This document shows, piece by piece, positions 55,234-63,025 of a stretch of DNA of 64,000 bases. Every line of letters starts with the position of its first letter. Within the stretch, counting starts at the first letter, position 1. Source of the stretch: Gaoshiqia sediminis (GTDB taxonomy: Bacteria > Bacteroidota > Bacteroidia > Bacteroidales > Prolixibacteraceae); NCBI RefSeq assembly GCF_025907915.1, contig NZ_JAPAAF010000005.1, positions 1 to 64,000 on the forward strand, in the 5' to 3' direction. Position numbers and translations under genes: made by a program. The notes beneath the pieces were generated by a model. That model did no database searches and was not told the origin of the DNA. It was given only the letters and a program-made list of their open reading frames with translations.

Positions 55234-56535
55234 TTGAGATATTTAAAGTATATAATTATTGTGATTGTCTTTGTATTATCCTACGGTTCAAAAGGATATC
55301 TTACAGAGAAGCAAATTCCGCCCTATTACCAACTTGAACTGGAAGGTTTAAATAACAGGATCAGTAATGAAGTTTCGGACTTCAGCTATTCTGATTATAT
55401 CCAGAAGCAGGTGGAGCGCTTCATGGCGGTCTGGGGTCTGAAAGGAGTTACGCTGGCAGTTGTCGAAAATGAGCGGTTGGTTTATGCACGTGGTTTTGGA
55501 ATTTCCGATGAGCAATTTAACCAGGTACAGCCCGGTAATTTGTTCCGGTTGGCCAGCGTTTCGAAGTTAATCACTGCGGTGGCTGTCATGAAACTAGTGG
55601 AAGACGAAAAATTATCGCTGGACGATACCGTATTTGGTCCGAATGGAATTGTAAAAGATTCTGTTTTCAATCGGGTAAAGGACAAAAAACTCTATAAAAT
55701 TACGGTCAGGCATTTGCTGGCGCATGCAGGTGGATGGACTCAGCGCTATGGCGATCCCGCTTTCAACTCATTGAATATTGCCGAGAAAGTGGGCGATTTG
55801 CCTCCGGCAACTATCCGGACTTATTACAAATATGTGGCTTCCCGCTACTTATCTTTTCCTCCGGGAAGCCAGGTGGCCTATTCCAACATGGGCTACATGT
55901 TTCTTGAAGACGTTATTAGTACGGTTGCCGGTAAGCCTTATGAAGCTTATATCCGTGAAAATATTCTGATACCGAACGGTATTCGAGATATGCATATTGG
56001 TAAAAGCTTTCAGGATGAACGTTTCCCAAACGAAGTATCCTATTTCGAACAGGAAGGAAGCCTGCCAATACCAGAATATACTGGTTCGGGCAGATTGGTC
56101 ACCAAATCAAATGGCGGCAATCCGGTTGAGTTACTGGGTGCCGCAGGAGGCTGGGTAAGTTCGGCTGTTGAGCTGGCCCGTTTTATAACCCTGATTGATG
56201 GCCAGCCAGGCGTGGAAGATATTCTTTCCGAAAAATCTATACGGGAGATGACCGACAATACTTATGCGAAGGGCCCGCTAGGATGGAAAACTGCCCTGGA
56301 CAATGGCGACTGGTATCGTACCGGAAGTATGGCAGGGACCTCCGCGATGCTAAAACGCCAGCAAAATGGACTAACCTGGATTTTTATTTCAAATTCAAGT
56401 AGTTGGAAGGGATCCTTGTTGCCGGCAGAAATAAATCGTTTGATGAACAAGGTCACCTCTCGAGTAAAACACTGGCCGGAACGGGATTTATTCCTACATT
56501 ATCCCATCGATTCATTACCCTTGGCCTTCCAGTAA
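55234..56535 (+). CDS. Serine hydrolase of the beta-lactamase/class C family
   Basis: A 433-residue protein with an N-terminal hydrophobic segment (signal or anchor) and a class C/penicillin-binding-like domain. The nucleophile is in 'LASVSKLITAVAVMK' (SxxK), the second box is 'YSNMGYMFLED' (YxN), and the third is 'RTGSMAGTSAML' in the place of the KTG/HTG box. Members act as DD-peptidases, esterases or beta-lactamases; this cannot be resolved here. The start is TTG at 55234, as the frame has no ATG before the hydrophobic segment and an in-frame stop lies 24 bases upstream. Follows pyrD by 21 bp. Confidence 0.88.
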   Translation: MRYLKYIIIVIVFVLSYGSKGYLTEKQIPPYYQLELEGLNNRISNEVSDFSYSDYIQKQVERFMAVWGLKGVTLAVVENERLVYARGFGISDEQFNQVQPGNLFRLASVSKLITAVAVMKLVEDEKLSLDDTVFGPNGIVKDSVFNRVKDKKLYKITVRHLLAHAGGWTQRYGDPAFNSLNIAEKVGDLPPATIRTYYKYVASRYLSFPPGSQVAYSNMGYMFLEDVISTVAGKPYEAYIRENILIPNGIRDMHIGKSFQDERFPNEVSYFEQEGSLPIPEYTGSGRLVTKSNGGNPVELLGAAGGWVSSAVELARFITLIDGQPGVEDILSEKSIREMTDNTYAKGPLGWKTALDNGDWYRTGSMAGTSAMLKRQQNGLTWIFISNSSSWKGSLLPAEINRLMNKVTSRVKHWPERDLFLHYPIDSLPLAFQ

Positions 56536-56625
56536 AAACTTGTTTTTAAGCATTTTTAACTCATCGCTGACTTTTTCACTTCGAATTATTCCTATTTTTA
56601 TCGTGACTATCGAAGAGGAGGAATT

Positions 56626-57084
56626 ATGAGGTTATTGATGTTAGCAATTCTAGGTGTCATTTCGTTTGCAGCCAGCGCACAAGACAATTATTATTTTGAA
56701 AGTACTCCTGTCGTTTTCCCTAAAGTATCCGATTGCCCCGAAGATAATTACTTGAGCAAAAATGTGCTGATCAAGTTGGAGCAATTTAATCAGATTTATA
56801 CTAAAAAAGTGGAGTTTGGAGGGGCTCAATGCATATTGTCAACAGAAATCATTAAGCCTGACTTGTATTATTCCGTTCAAAAACTATCGAAGTATTTCTG
56901 CAAGAGCATGAAAAAAGGCACGATTACCAAGGATGAAGCGGAAGCAGAAATGGTGGCCATTCTCGATAAATGTTTTCAGATTTTTTCGCAGGATACTACC
57001 CCCATCGAAGCCGAACTACGCGCCGTAACTAATCCCGAAGCTATCGTCGGTATTTTTGATAAAATAGTTATCAAGCAAGAGTAA
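56626..57084 (+). CDS. Secreted protein of unknown function
   Basis: A 152-residue protein with a signal peptide (MRLLMLAILGVISFAASAQ) and a soluble mature region with four cysteines ('VSDCPED', 'GAQCILS', 'KYFCKSM', 'LDKCFQI'). No known motif or family is recognised. The start is supported by a strong AGAGGAGGAATT Shine-Dalgarno directly before the ATG. Monocistronic by spacing: 90 bp after the serine hydrolase gene and 176 bp before the E2 gene. Confidence 0.65.
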   Translation: MRLLMLAILGVISFAASAQDNYYFESTPVVFPKVSDCPEDNYLSKNVLIKLEQFNQIYTKKVEFGGAQCILSTEIIKPDLYYSVQKLSKYFCKSMKKGTITKDEAEAEMVAILDKCFQIFSQDTTPIEAELRAVTNPEAIVGIFDKIVIKQE

Positions 57085-57260
57085 TTTATTCCATTTCATT
57101 CCAAGGGTTTTCCTTTACTGCGTCCATTTCCGCGGCCTGTTCATTTCTTTTATTTGAACTTCTGTGTTTATCTCCAGCGGTTCTTGAACATTTCAACTTT
57201 TGGCTTGTTCTAAGAGTTGAAATTTCAAGAATAATAGAATGTTAAATAAATAAGTTGAAT

Positions 57261-58580
57261 ATGTCAGAATTCAAAATTCAAATGCCCAAAATGGGGGAAA
57301 GCGTTCAGGAAGCGACGATTACCAAGTGGTTTGTGAAAGAAGGGGATAAGGTAGAAGAAGATGATGTTCTTTTTGAGATTGCCACAGAAAAAGTTGATTC
57401 TGAAATTCCTTCACCTGTTGACGGGATTATTAAAAAGATTCTGTTCGAAGTTGATGCTGTTGTTCCGGTGGGCGAAGTTGTAGCCTACATTGAAACAGAT
57501 GAAGATGCCGATGAAGAAACGGCTACGGAAGGTGAAACAAAAGGCCAGGAAAAAGCTGAAACGACGGATAAAAACGATAGCCAGCTTTTGCAGGAAGAAA
57601 GCGCTGGTGATTTTAAAGGTGCCAGCCGTTTTTACTCTCCTTTGGTACGTTCAATTGCCAAGGAAGAAAACATCTCATTGGAAGAGCTTGAAAAGATTCA
57701 CGGAAGCGGGACAAATGGCCGTGTACAAAAGCAGGATTTACTGGATTACATTGCTGGAAAAACTTCTGGAAAAGCGTTTTCTGCACCTGCAAAAGAGGCT
57801 CCGGCGGCCCCATCTGCATCTGTGCCAAAAGAAAAACCGGCTGCGCCAAAGGTTTCCGTCTCTATTGGAGCCGATGACCAGATAATTGAAATGGACCGTG
57901 TTCGCAAAATTATCGCTGAACACATGGTGAATTCGGTGCAAGTAGCGCCTCATGTAACTTCGGTAGTCGAAGCCGACGTTACAAATCTGGTGCTCTGGCG
58001 CAAGAAAATGAAAGACGAATTTCAGCAAAAGTACAACCAGAACCTGACTTTCATGCCGGTATTTACCGAGGCAGTTGCCATGGCCTTACGCGAGTTCCCG
58101 ATGGTCAATGCTTCGGTTGACGGCGATAAAATCATTCTTCGCAGTAAGGTAAATGTAGGCATTGCCGTTGCCAAACCGGATGGCAACCTGATTGTTCCGG
58201 TCATTAAGGAGGCCGATCAGAAAAACCTGATTGGGTTAACTTCTACCTTAAATGACTTGGCTAACAGGGCTCGCAACAATAAGTTATCACCTGACGAAAT
58301 TTCAGGCGGCACATTTAGCATAACCAATTTCGGTTCGTTCCGCAATATTATTGGAACACCGATTATCAATCAACCTCAGGTAGCGATTCTGGCAACCGGC
58401 AGCATCGAGAAAAAACCTGCCGTGATGGAAACCCCAACCGGCGACGCTATTGTGGTCCGGCATAAAATGTTCCTGTCCCTGTCGTACGACCACCGTATCA
58501 TTGACGGGGCCATGGGAGGTGCTTTCCTGAGACGTATTGCAGACATTCTCGAAGAATTTGACGTAAACAGAAAAATATAA
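57261..58580 (+). CDS. 2-oxoacid dehydrogenase E2 (dihydrolipoyl acyltransferase)
   Basis: A 439-residue E2 for a branched-chain or pyruvate-type complex. The single lipoyl domain has its Lys in 'EIATEKVDSEI' (about residue 43). After an acidic, Lys/Glu-rich linker comes a complete peripheral subunit-binding domain ('YSPLVRSIAKEENISLEEL', with 'GSGTNGRVQKQDLL'), a Pro/Ala linker, and the acyltransferase core with 'SLSYDHRIIDGAMGG'. The ATG at 57261 is the better start; a TTG two codons before is spurious. The fused E1 gene follows after 6 bp, so the pair forms one complex; no E3 gene is adjacent. Confidence 0.93.
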   Translation: MSEFKIQMPKMGESVQEATITKWFVKEGDKVEEDDVLFEIATEKVDSEIPSPVDGIIKKILFEVDAVVPVGEVVAYIETDEDADEETATEGETKGQEKAETTDKNDSQLLQEESAGDFKGASRFYSPLVRSIAKEENISLEELEKIHGSGTNGRVQKQDLLDYIAGKTSGKAFSAPAKEAPAAPSASVPKEKPAAPKVSVSIGADDQIIEMDRVRKIIAEHMVNSVQVAPHVTSVVEADVTNLVLWRKKMKDEFQQKYNQNLTFMPVFTEAVAMALREFPMVNASVDGDKIILRSKVNVGIAVAKPDGNLIVPVIKEADQKNLIGLTSTLNDLANRARNNKLSPDEISGGTFSITNFGSFRNIIGTPIINQPQVAILATGSIEKKPAVMETPTGDAIVVRHKMFLSLSYDHRIIDGAMGGAFLRRIADILEEFDVNRKI

Positions 58581-58586
58581 TTTCAC

Positions 58587-60632
58587 ATGAGCAGTATATA
58601 TCCAAAGATTTACACCATAAAGAATGTAGATAAAGAAGCGCTGGAGAAGTGGTACACAACCCTTGTAGTTGGGCGAAAACTCGACGAAAGAGCCCCCAAT
58701 TACCTGAAACAGGCAATTGGGTGGTCGTACCATGCTCCTTATGCCGGACATGACGGGATTCAGTTTGCCATAGGCCAACATTTCAATAAAGAAACCGATC
58801 ATCTTTTTCCGTATTACCGGGACATGATGACCTGTTTTTCGGCTGGGCTAACAGCGGAGGAGATCATCCTGAACGGAATATCGAAAGCAACGGATGTGGC
58901 TGGTGGCGGACGGCACATGTCCAATCACTTTGCCAAGCCGGAATGGAACATTCACAACGTTTCATCCTGTACAGGTAACCACGACCTTCATGCCGTTGGG
59001 GTGGCCCGAGCCATGAAATATTACGGTCAAAAAGGTGTATCAATCACATCTCACGGTGAATCATCCACCAGCGAGGGCTATGTTTATGAAGCGATTAATG
59101 GTGCTTCTCGCGAAAAACTACCGGTCATTTTTGTTTTGCAGGACAATGGCTACGGCATTTCAGTTCCCAAGCATATGCAAACAGCCAACCGAAAAGCGGC
59201 AAACAACTTCAGCGGGTTCAAAAACCTGCGAATCATTCACTGCAACGGGAAAGATGTTTTCGATTCGATGAATGCCATGGCCGAAGCCAAAAAACATGTT
59301 TTGGAAGTTGGTGAACCAGTCATTCTTCAGGCGAATTGTGTGCGTATAGAATCACACTCCAATTCTGACCGTCATGAATTATACCGGAATGAATTCGAGC
59401 GAAATTACGTTCGTGAGTATGATCCGCTGGCTAAATTCAAACGGATGTTATTGAAATACAATCGTTTTACGGAAGACGAGTTACTTGCCATTGAAGAGCA
59501 GGCAACGACGATCGTAAAAGATGCCCACAAAAAAGCGTTGAAGGCACCGGATCCGGACCCTTCCACCATTTTTGATTTTGTGATGCCCGAACCTTATCCG
59601 GCTAACAAATACCCGGATGGTGTACATCAGGCAGAAGGAGATAAATTGAAATTGGTTGAAGCCATTAACAAAACCTTGAAAGAAGAATTCCGAAGCAATC
59701 CGGACACCTTTATTTGGGGGCAGGATGTTGCCAACAAAGAGAAGGGCGGAGCCTTTAACGTTACAAAAGGGATGCAGCAGGAATTTGGAGAAAAGCGTGT
59801 GTTTAGCGCCCCGATTGCCGAGGATTACATTGTTGGAACAGCCAACGGCATGAGCCGTTTCAATGATAAAATCCGCATTGTGATTGAAGGGGCTGAGTTT
59901 GCTGATTATTTCTGGCCTGCCATGGAGCAATATGTCGATTCAAGCCACGATTATTGGCGCTCAAACGGTCAGTTTGTGCCGAATATGACTATTCGTTTGG
60001 CATCGGGCGGTTACATCGGCGGAGGTTTGTACCATTCACAAAACATCGAGGGCGCACTGGCAACCATCCCCGGAGTCCGTATTGTATATCCCACGTTTGC
60101 TGATGATGCCGCCGGCTTGTTGCGTACAGCTATGCGAAGTCGAGGTATGACCGTGTTTATGGAACCCAAGGCATTGTACAATTCACCGCAAGCCGCCACT
60201 GTTGTTCCTGACGATTTTGAGGTTCCATTTGGTAAAGCACGTATCAGGCGCAAAGGTGCGGATGTAACCCTCATCACCTACGGAAACACGTTGATATACA
60301 GCTTGGAGGCTGCCGAAAAACTGGCTGAAGAAGGTATTGATGTCGAGGTAATTGATTTGCGGTCGATAGTTCCGCTAGATAAGGAAACAATACTAAGCTC
60401 TGTGAAAAAGACAAATAAAGTCATGGTCGTTCACGAGGATAAAGTATTTGCCGGTTTTGGATCAGAGATTACCTCCATTATCATGGAAGAAGCTTTTGAA
60501 TTTCTGGATGCCCCTGTAAAACGGGTTGGTTCAACGTATACGCCAGTTGGATTTAACCGCATTTTGGAAAAAGCTATCCTGCCTAACGCCGAAAAAATTG
60601 TTGCAGCAGCAAAAGAATTAGTCGCATTTTAA
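58587..60632 (+). CDS. 2-oxoacid dehydrogenase E1, fused alpha and beta subunits
   Basis: A 681-residue fusion of E1-alpha (about 1-330) and E1-beta (about 345-681). The alpha part carries the ThDP/Mg site 'SHGESSTSEGYVYEAINGA', where GES replaces the commoner GDG/GEG, and 'DNGYGIS'. The beta part has 'TFIWGQDVANKEKGGAFNVT', 'RVFSAPIAEDYIVGTANGM', 'VIDLRSIVPLD' and 'VHEDKVFAGFGSEI'. Branched-chain or pyruvate oxidation cannot be separated by sight. It follows its E2 partner by 6 bp and precedes flavodoxin by 10 bp. Fused E1 proteins are common in Bacteroidota. Confidence 0.93.
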   Translation: MSSIYPKIYTIKNVDKEALEKWYTTLVVGRKLDERAPNYLKQAIGWSYHAPYAGHDGIQFAIGQHFNKETDHLFPYYRDMMTCFSAGLTAEEIILNGISKATDVAGGGRHMSNHFAKPEWNIHNVSSCTGNHDLHAVGVARAMKYYGQKGVSITSHGESSTSEGYVYEAINGASREKLPVIFVLQDNGYGISVPKHMQTANRKAANNFSGFKNLRIIHCNGKDVFDSMNAMAEAKKHVLEVGEPVILQANCVRIESHSNSDRHELYRNEFERNYVREYDPLAKFKRMLLKYNRFTEDELLAIEEQATTIVKDAHKKALKAPDPDPSTIFDFVMPEPYPANKYPDGVHQAEGDKLKLVEAINKTLKEEFRSNPDTFIWGQDVANKEKGGAFNVTKGMQQEFGEKRVFSAPIAEDYIVGTANGMSRFNDKIRIVIEGAEFADYFWPAMEQYVDSSHDYWRSNGQFVPNMTIRLASGGYIGGGLYHSQNIEGALATIPGVRIVYPTFADDAAGLLRTAMRSRGMTVFMEPKALYNSPQAATVVPDDFEVPFGKARIRRKGADVTLITYGNTLIYSLEAAEKLAEEGIDVEVIDLRSIVPLDKETILSSVKKTNKVMVVHEDKVFAGFGSEITSIIMEEAFEFLDAPVKRVGSTYTPVGFNRILEKAILPNAEKIVAAAKELVAF

Positions 60633-60642
60633 AAAGATAATT

Positions 60643-61149
60643 ATGAGTAAAACAGGTATATTTTATAGCTTCCACTCGAATAAAACCGCTAAAATCAGTG
60701 AAAAAATCATCGAGTTTTATGGTAAAGAAAATCTGGATGTGATTAATGCCGAAGAAGTAAACGAAGAAAACTTCCTGAAATACGATAATTATATCATAGG
60801 GGTAGCTACCTGGTGGGATGGTGAATTACCAAATTATTGGGATGAATTTGTTCCGGCAATTGAAGAAATGGATTTGTCAGGTAAAAAATTTGCAATTTAC
60901 GGGTTGGGCGACCAAAAAGGGTATCCCGAAAACTTCAACGATGGTGTCGGTATTTTTGCAGACTTGGTAGCGTCCAGAGGAGCTGAAATAGTGGGCTTTA
61001 CGTCGCGTGACGGATACACCTACGAAAGCTCCAGAGCTGAACGTGGAGACCAGTTTTCTGGCCTGTGCATCGACCAGGAAAACCAAGCGCGTTTATCGAA
61101 GGGAAGAATTGAGAAATGGGTGGATGAATTAAAAAAGCAATTTAGCTAA
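60643..61149 (+). CDS. Flavodoxin
   Basis: A 168-residue long-chain-type flavodoxin, an FMN electron carrier. The C-terminal half matches strongly: 'ATWWDGELPNYWDEF', 'IYGLGDQKGYPENFNDG' and 'GDQFSGLCIDQENQARL'. The phosphate loop, however, reads 'YSFHSNKTAKIS' in place of the usual (T/S)xTGxT, so FMN-phosphate binding is unusual. It lies 10 bp after the fused E1 gene and likely shares its transcript. A role as electron acceptor or donor for Rnf or other low-potential enzymes is an inference. Confidence 0.88.
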   Translation: MSKTGIFYSFHSNKTAKISEKIIEFYGKENLDVINAEEVNEENFLKYDNYIIGVATWWDGELPNYWDEFVPAIEEMDLSGKKFAIYGLGDQKGYPENFNDGVGIFADLVASRGAEIVGFTSRDGYTYESSRAERGDQFSGLCIDQENQARLSKGRIEKWVDELKKQFS

Positions 61150-61175
61150 TTGTATCTGATACACGAAAAAGACAG

Positions 61176-61206
61176 AAAGCATGGGCGAAAAGCTCATGCT
61201 TTTTAT
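61176..61206 (+). terminator. Terminator after flavodoxin
   Basis: AAAGCATGGGC pairs with GCTCATGCTTT (one wobble) over a GAAAA loop, followed by T-rich sequence. Closes the E2-E1-flavodoxin run. Confidence 0.85.
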
Positions 61207-61226
61207 TTTATAAGCCGAATCAGTAA

Positions 61227-61294
61227 GTCACATATGTGAATACATAAGATGCTGACAATAAGGCTTTAAATCCATGCGTGTCACATATGTAAAT
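61227..61294. repeat. Two direct copies of a CACATATGTG-centred element
   Basis: GTCACATATGTGAAT (61227-61241) and GTCACATATGTAAAT (61280-61294) differ at one base and start 53 bp apart. The first contains the 12-bp perfect palindrome TCACATATGTGA. Such paired sites often bind regulators, but no gene start is downstream on either strand. Confidence 0.5.
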
Positions 61295-61755
61295 CTTTTT
61301 AACCGACTATTAGCCTCAATAAAATACGGTATCAAAGTTTTTATGCAGGGACGAATTGTTTTCAAGTTTTTTATAAGATCAAATCATTTTGTATAAATGC
61401 GTCTTACAATTTGGATGTATAGATGTAATTAAATATTTGCCGACCTGCTAATCGGCTACCTTGAATACAGGAAATTATAGTTGTCATAATTAACTGAAAA
61501 TGCCTGGCATATTTAGAACATGACTCCATCAGCCCATATTAGAAAATAATGTAGAATCTATCATCAATTGCATAAGTTTGTTTGAAATCTTTTCAAAATA
61601 AAGCGTTACAAAAATCATTTCAGTATAAGGATTGTTCAGTGTATGGCTAAGCGGTATGATTCGAAGAGGTTTGAGTTAGTTTGATCAAACTGGAGCGGGA
61701 AAAAATCTTCACCATACTGTCTTATAGTTGATATTATGTTATTATTGTAGGCGTT

Positions 61756-61781
61756 AAAAAAGAGGGAAAAACTCCCTCTTT
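61756..61781 (-). terminator. Terminator after the TPR gene
   Basis: AAAGAGGGA pairs with TCCCTCTTT over a 5-nt loop; on the minus strand it is followed by a T run. It lies directly after the TPR stop codon. Confidence 0.85.
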
Positions 61782-61785
61782 CTAT

Positions 61786-62970
61786 TTATTTAAGATCTTC
61801 CAGTTTCTTATTCACTTCGTCAAATTTGTCCATCATCTTCAGACGGTAATACAACGTTTTCAGTGACTCTAAAGAGAAAGTATCTTCTGCGTTGATTTCA
61901 GAAGCTTTTTCCATATACGGAATTGCTTTTTTGAATTCTTCGTCTGCTTTATTCTTTTCCTCTTCATACTTATCTGGCTGATTGGTTGGAACAGCGTTGG
62001 CCACTTCAACTTGTTTTACACCTTGGTTGTAATAGATTGCACCCAAGTTGTAATATGCATCAAAGTAATCTTCTTTCAGCTCAATAGCTTTTTCGTAAGC
62101 CTTAATTGCTTTTTCGGTTTCACCGAGTTTATCGTAAAGCGAACCTTGTGCAAAATGAAACGATCCATTCTCCGGATCTTGTTTGATCGCCAGTTCCAGG
62201 TATTTCATGGCATCATCTACTTTATTGGCATTCAAATAGATATTGATCATTAAAACCAAAATAGAACTGTTTTCAGGATATTTTTCAAACCCTTCCTGAA
62301 GCGTTAATAATGCACTGGCTGTATCCTGCTTGCTGGTATAGCTCGAAGCTATCAACTCATACGTGCGTGCACCATTGTAATCATATTTGGCTGCCTCTTT
62401 ATAATATTGGATTGCATCATCATATTTTTCTGCGTTGTAGGCAGCCAATCCTGCATTAAAGATAATAACCGTATCTACCGCTGCTTGGCCAGCTTCCTGC
62501 ATAACCGGCATGGATTCGATATCAAGGATACTTTCAAATGATTTTAGGGCCAGTTCGTAGTTGTTTTCGTTGAATGCATTAACAGCCTGATCTGTGAAAT
62601 CAGATATTAATAGCGTTAGATTAATTTTTACGCCGTTGGCATTTCTTCCTTTTTCATCCAGCTCCAATGCTTTTTTGAAAGATTCCAACGATGTTTGAAG
62701 CGGATCGTCAGCCAATTTTTTGATATTCTCATCTTTTGACTGGTAGATGGCCCGGTAAATGTCACCGCGTACTTCCCATGTTTTTGCCCATGGAATGGAC
62801 TTCTCAGCTTTTTCATTAGTTGGATCAATCGCTTCATTGATCGCTTCAAGAGCTTTATCCAATTTTTGAGTATCTTTTAATGTCTGTGCGCTGGCAACCT
62901 TACCTTTCTGTGCGTAAGCTCCTGCAACAGAGATTAAAAAAGCAAATAATAAAATTGTTTTCTTCATCAT
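61786..62970 (-). CDS. Secreted tetratricopeptide-repeat protein
   Basis: About 394 residues from the ATG at 62970, with a signal peptide (MMKKTILLFAFLISVAGAYAQ; partly quoted). The mature part holds several TPR units such as 'KYDDAIQYYKEAAKYDYNG', 'DDAMKYLELAIKQDPENG', 'GETEKAIKAYEKAIEL' and 'DYFDAYYNLGAIYYNQG', a protein-binding scaffold in the periplasm or envelope. A longer frame begins at 63087, overlapping the gyrA 3' end, but a -7 box at 63000-63007 lies between, so I use 62970. It follows gyrA on the same strand. Function unknown. Confidence 0.88.
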   Translation of the reverse strand: MMKKTILLFAFLISVAGAYAQKGKVASAQTLKDTQKLDKALEAINEAIDPTNEKAEKSIPWAKTWEVRGDIYRAIYQSKDENIKKLADDPLQTSLESFKKALELDEKGRNANGVKINLTLLISDFTDQAVNAFNENNYELALKSFESILDIESMPVMQEAGQAAVDTVIIFNAGLAAYNAEKYDDAIQYYKEAAKYDYNGARTYELIASSYTSKQDTASALLTLQEGFEKYPENSSILVLMINIYLNANKVDDAMKYLELAIKQDPENGSFHFAQGSLYDKLGETEKAIKAYEKAIELKEDYFDAYYNLGAIYYNQGVKQVEVANAVPTNQPDKYEEEKNKADEEFKKAIPYMEKASEINAEDTFSLESLKTLYYRLKMMDKFDEVNKKLEDLK

Positions 62971-62999
62971 TACAGTTAATTTAAGATATTTTTTTAGTT

Positions 63000-63007
63000 C
63001 AAATTTA
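63000..63007 (-). promoter_or_regulatory. -7 box of the TPR gene
   Basis: Minus-strand TAAATTTG matches TAnnTTTG, 29 bases before the ATG at 62970. It shows that the TPR gene can be transcribed apart from gyrA. Confidence 0.55.
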
Positions 63008-63025
63008 TTCTTTTTCAATTGATTA

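Larger units (their letters stand above)
61150..61785. other. Long convergent gap with short repeats and no gene seen
   Basis: About 640 bp between the 3' ends of flavodoxin and the TPR gene. It contains the flavodoxin terminator, two copies of a GTCACATATGTnAAT repeat (61227 and 61280), and the TPR-gene terminator. I find no ORF with coding character and no tRNA or rRNA in the 440 bp between. Its length is unusual for two convergent genes that each have a nearby terminator. Confidence 0.5.
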
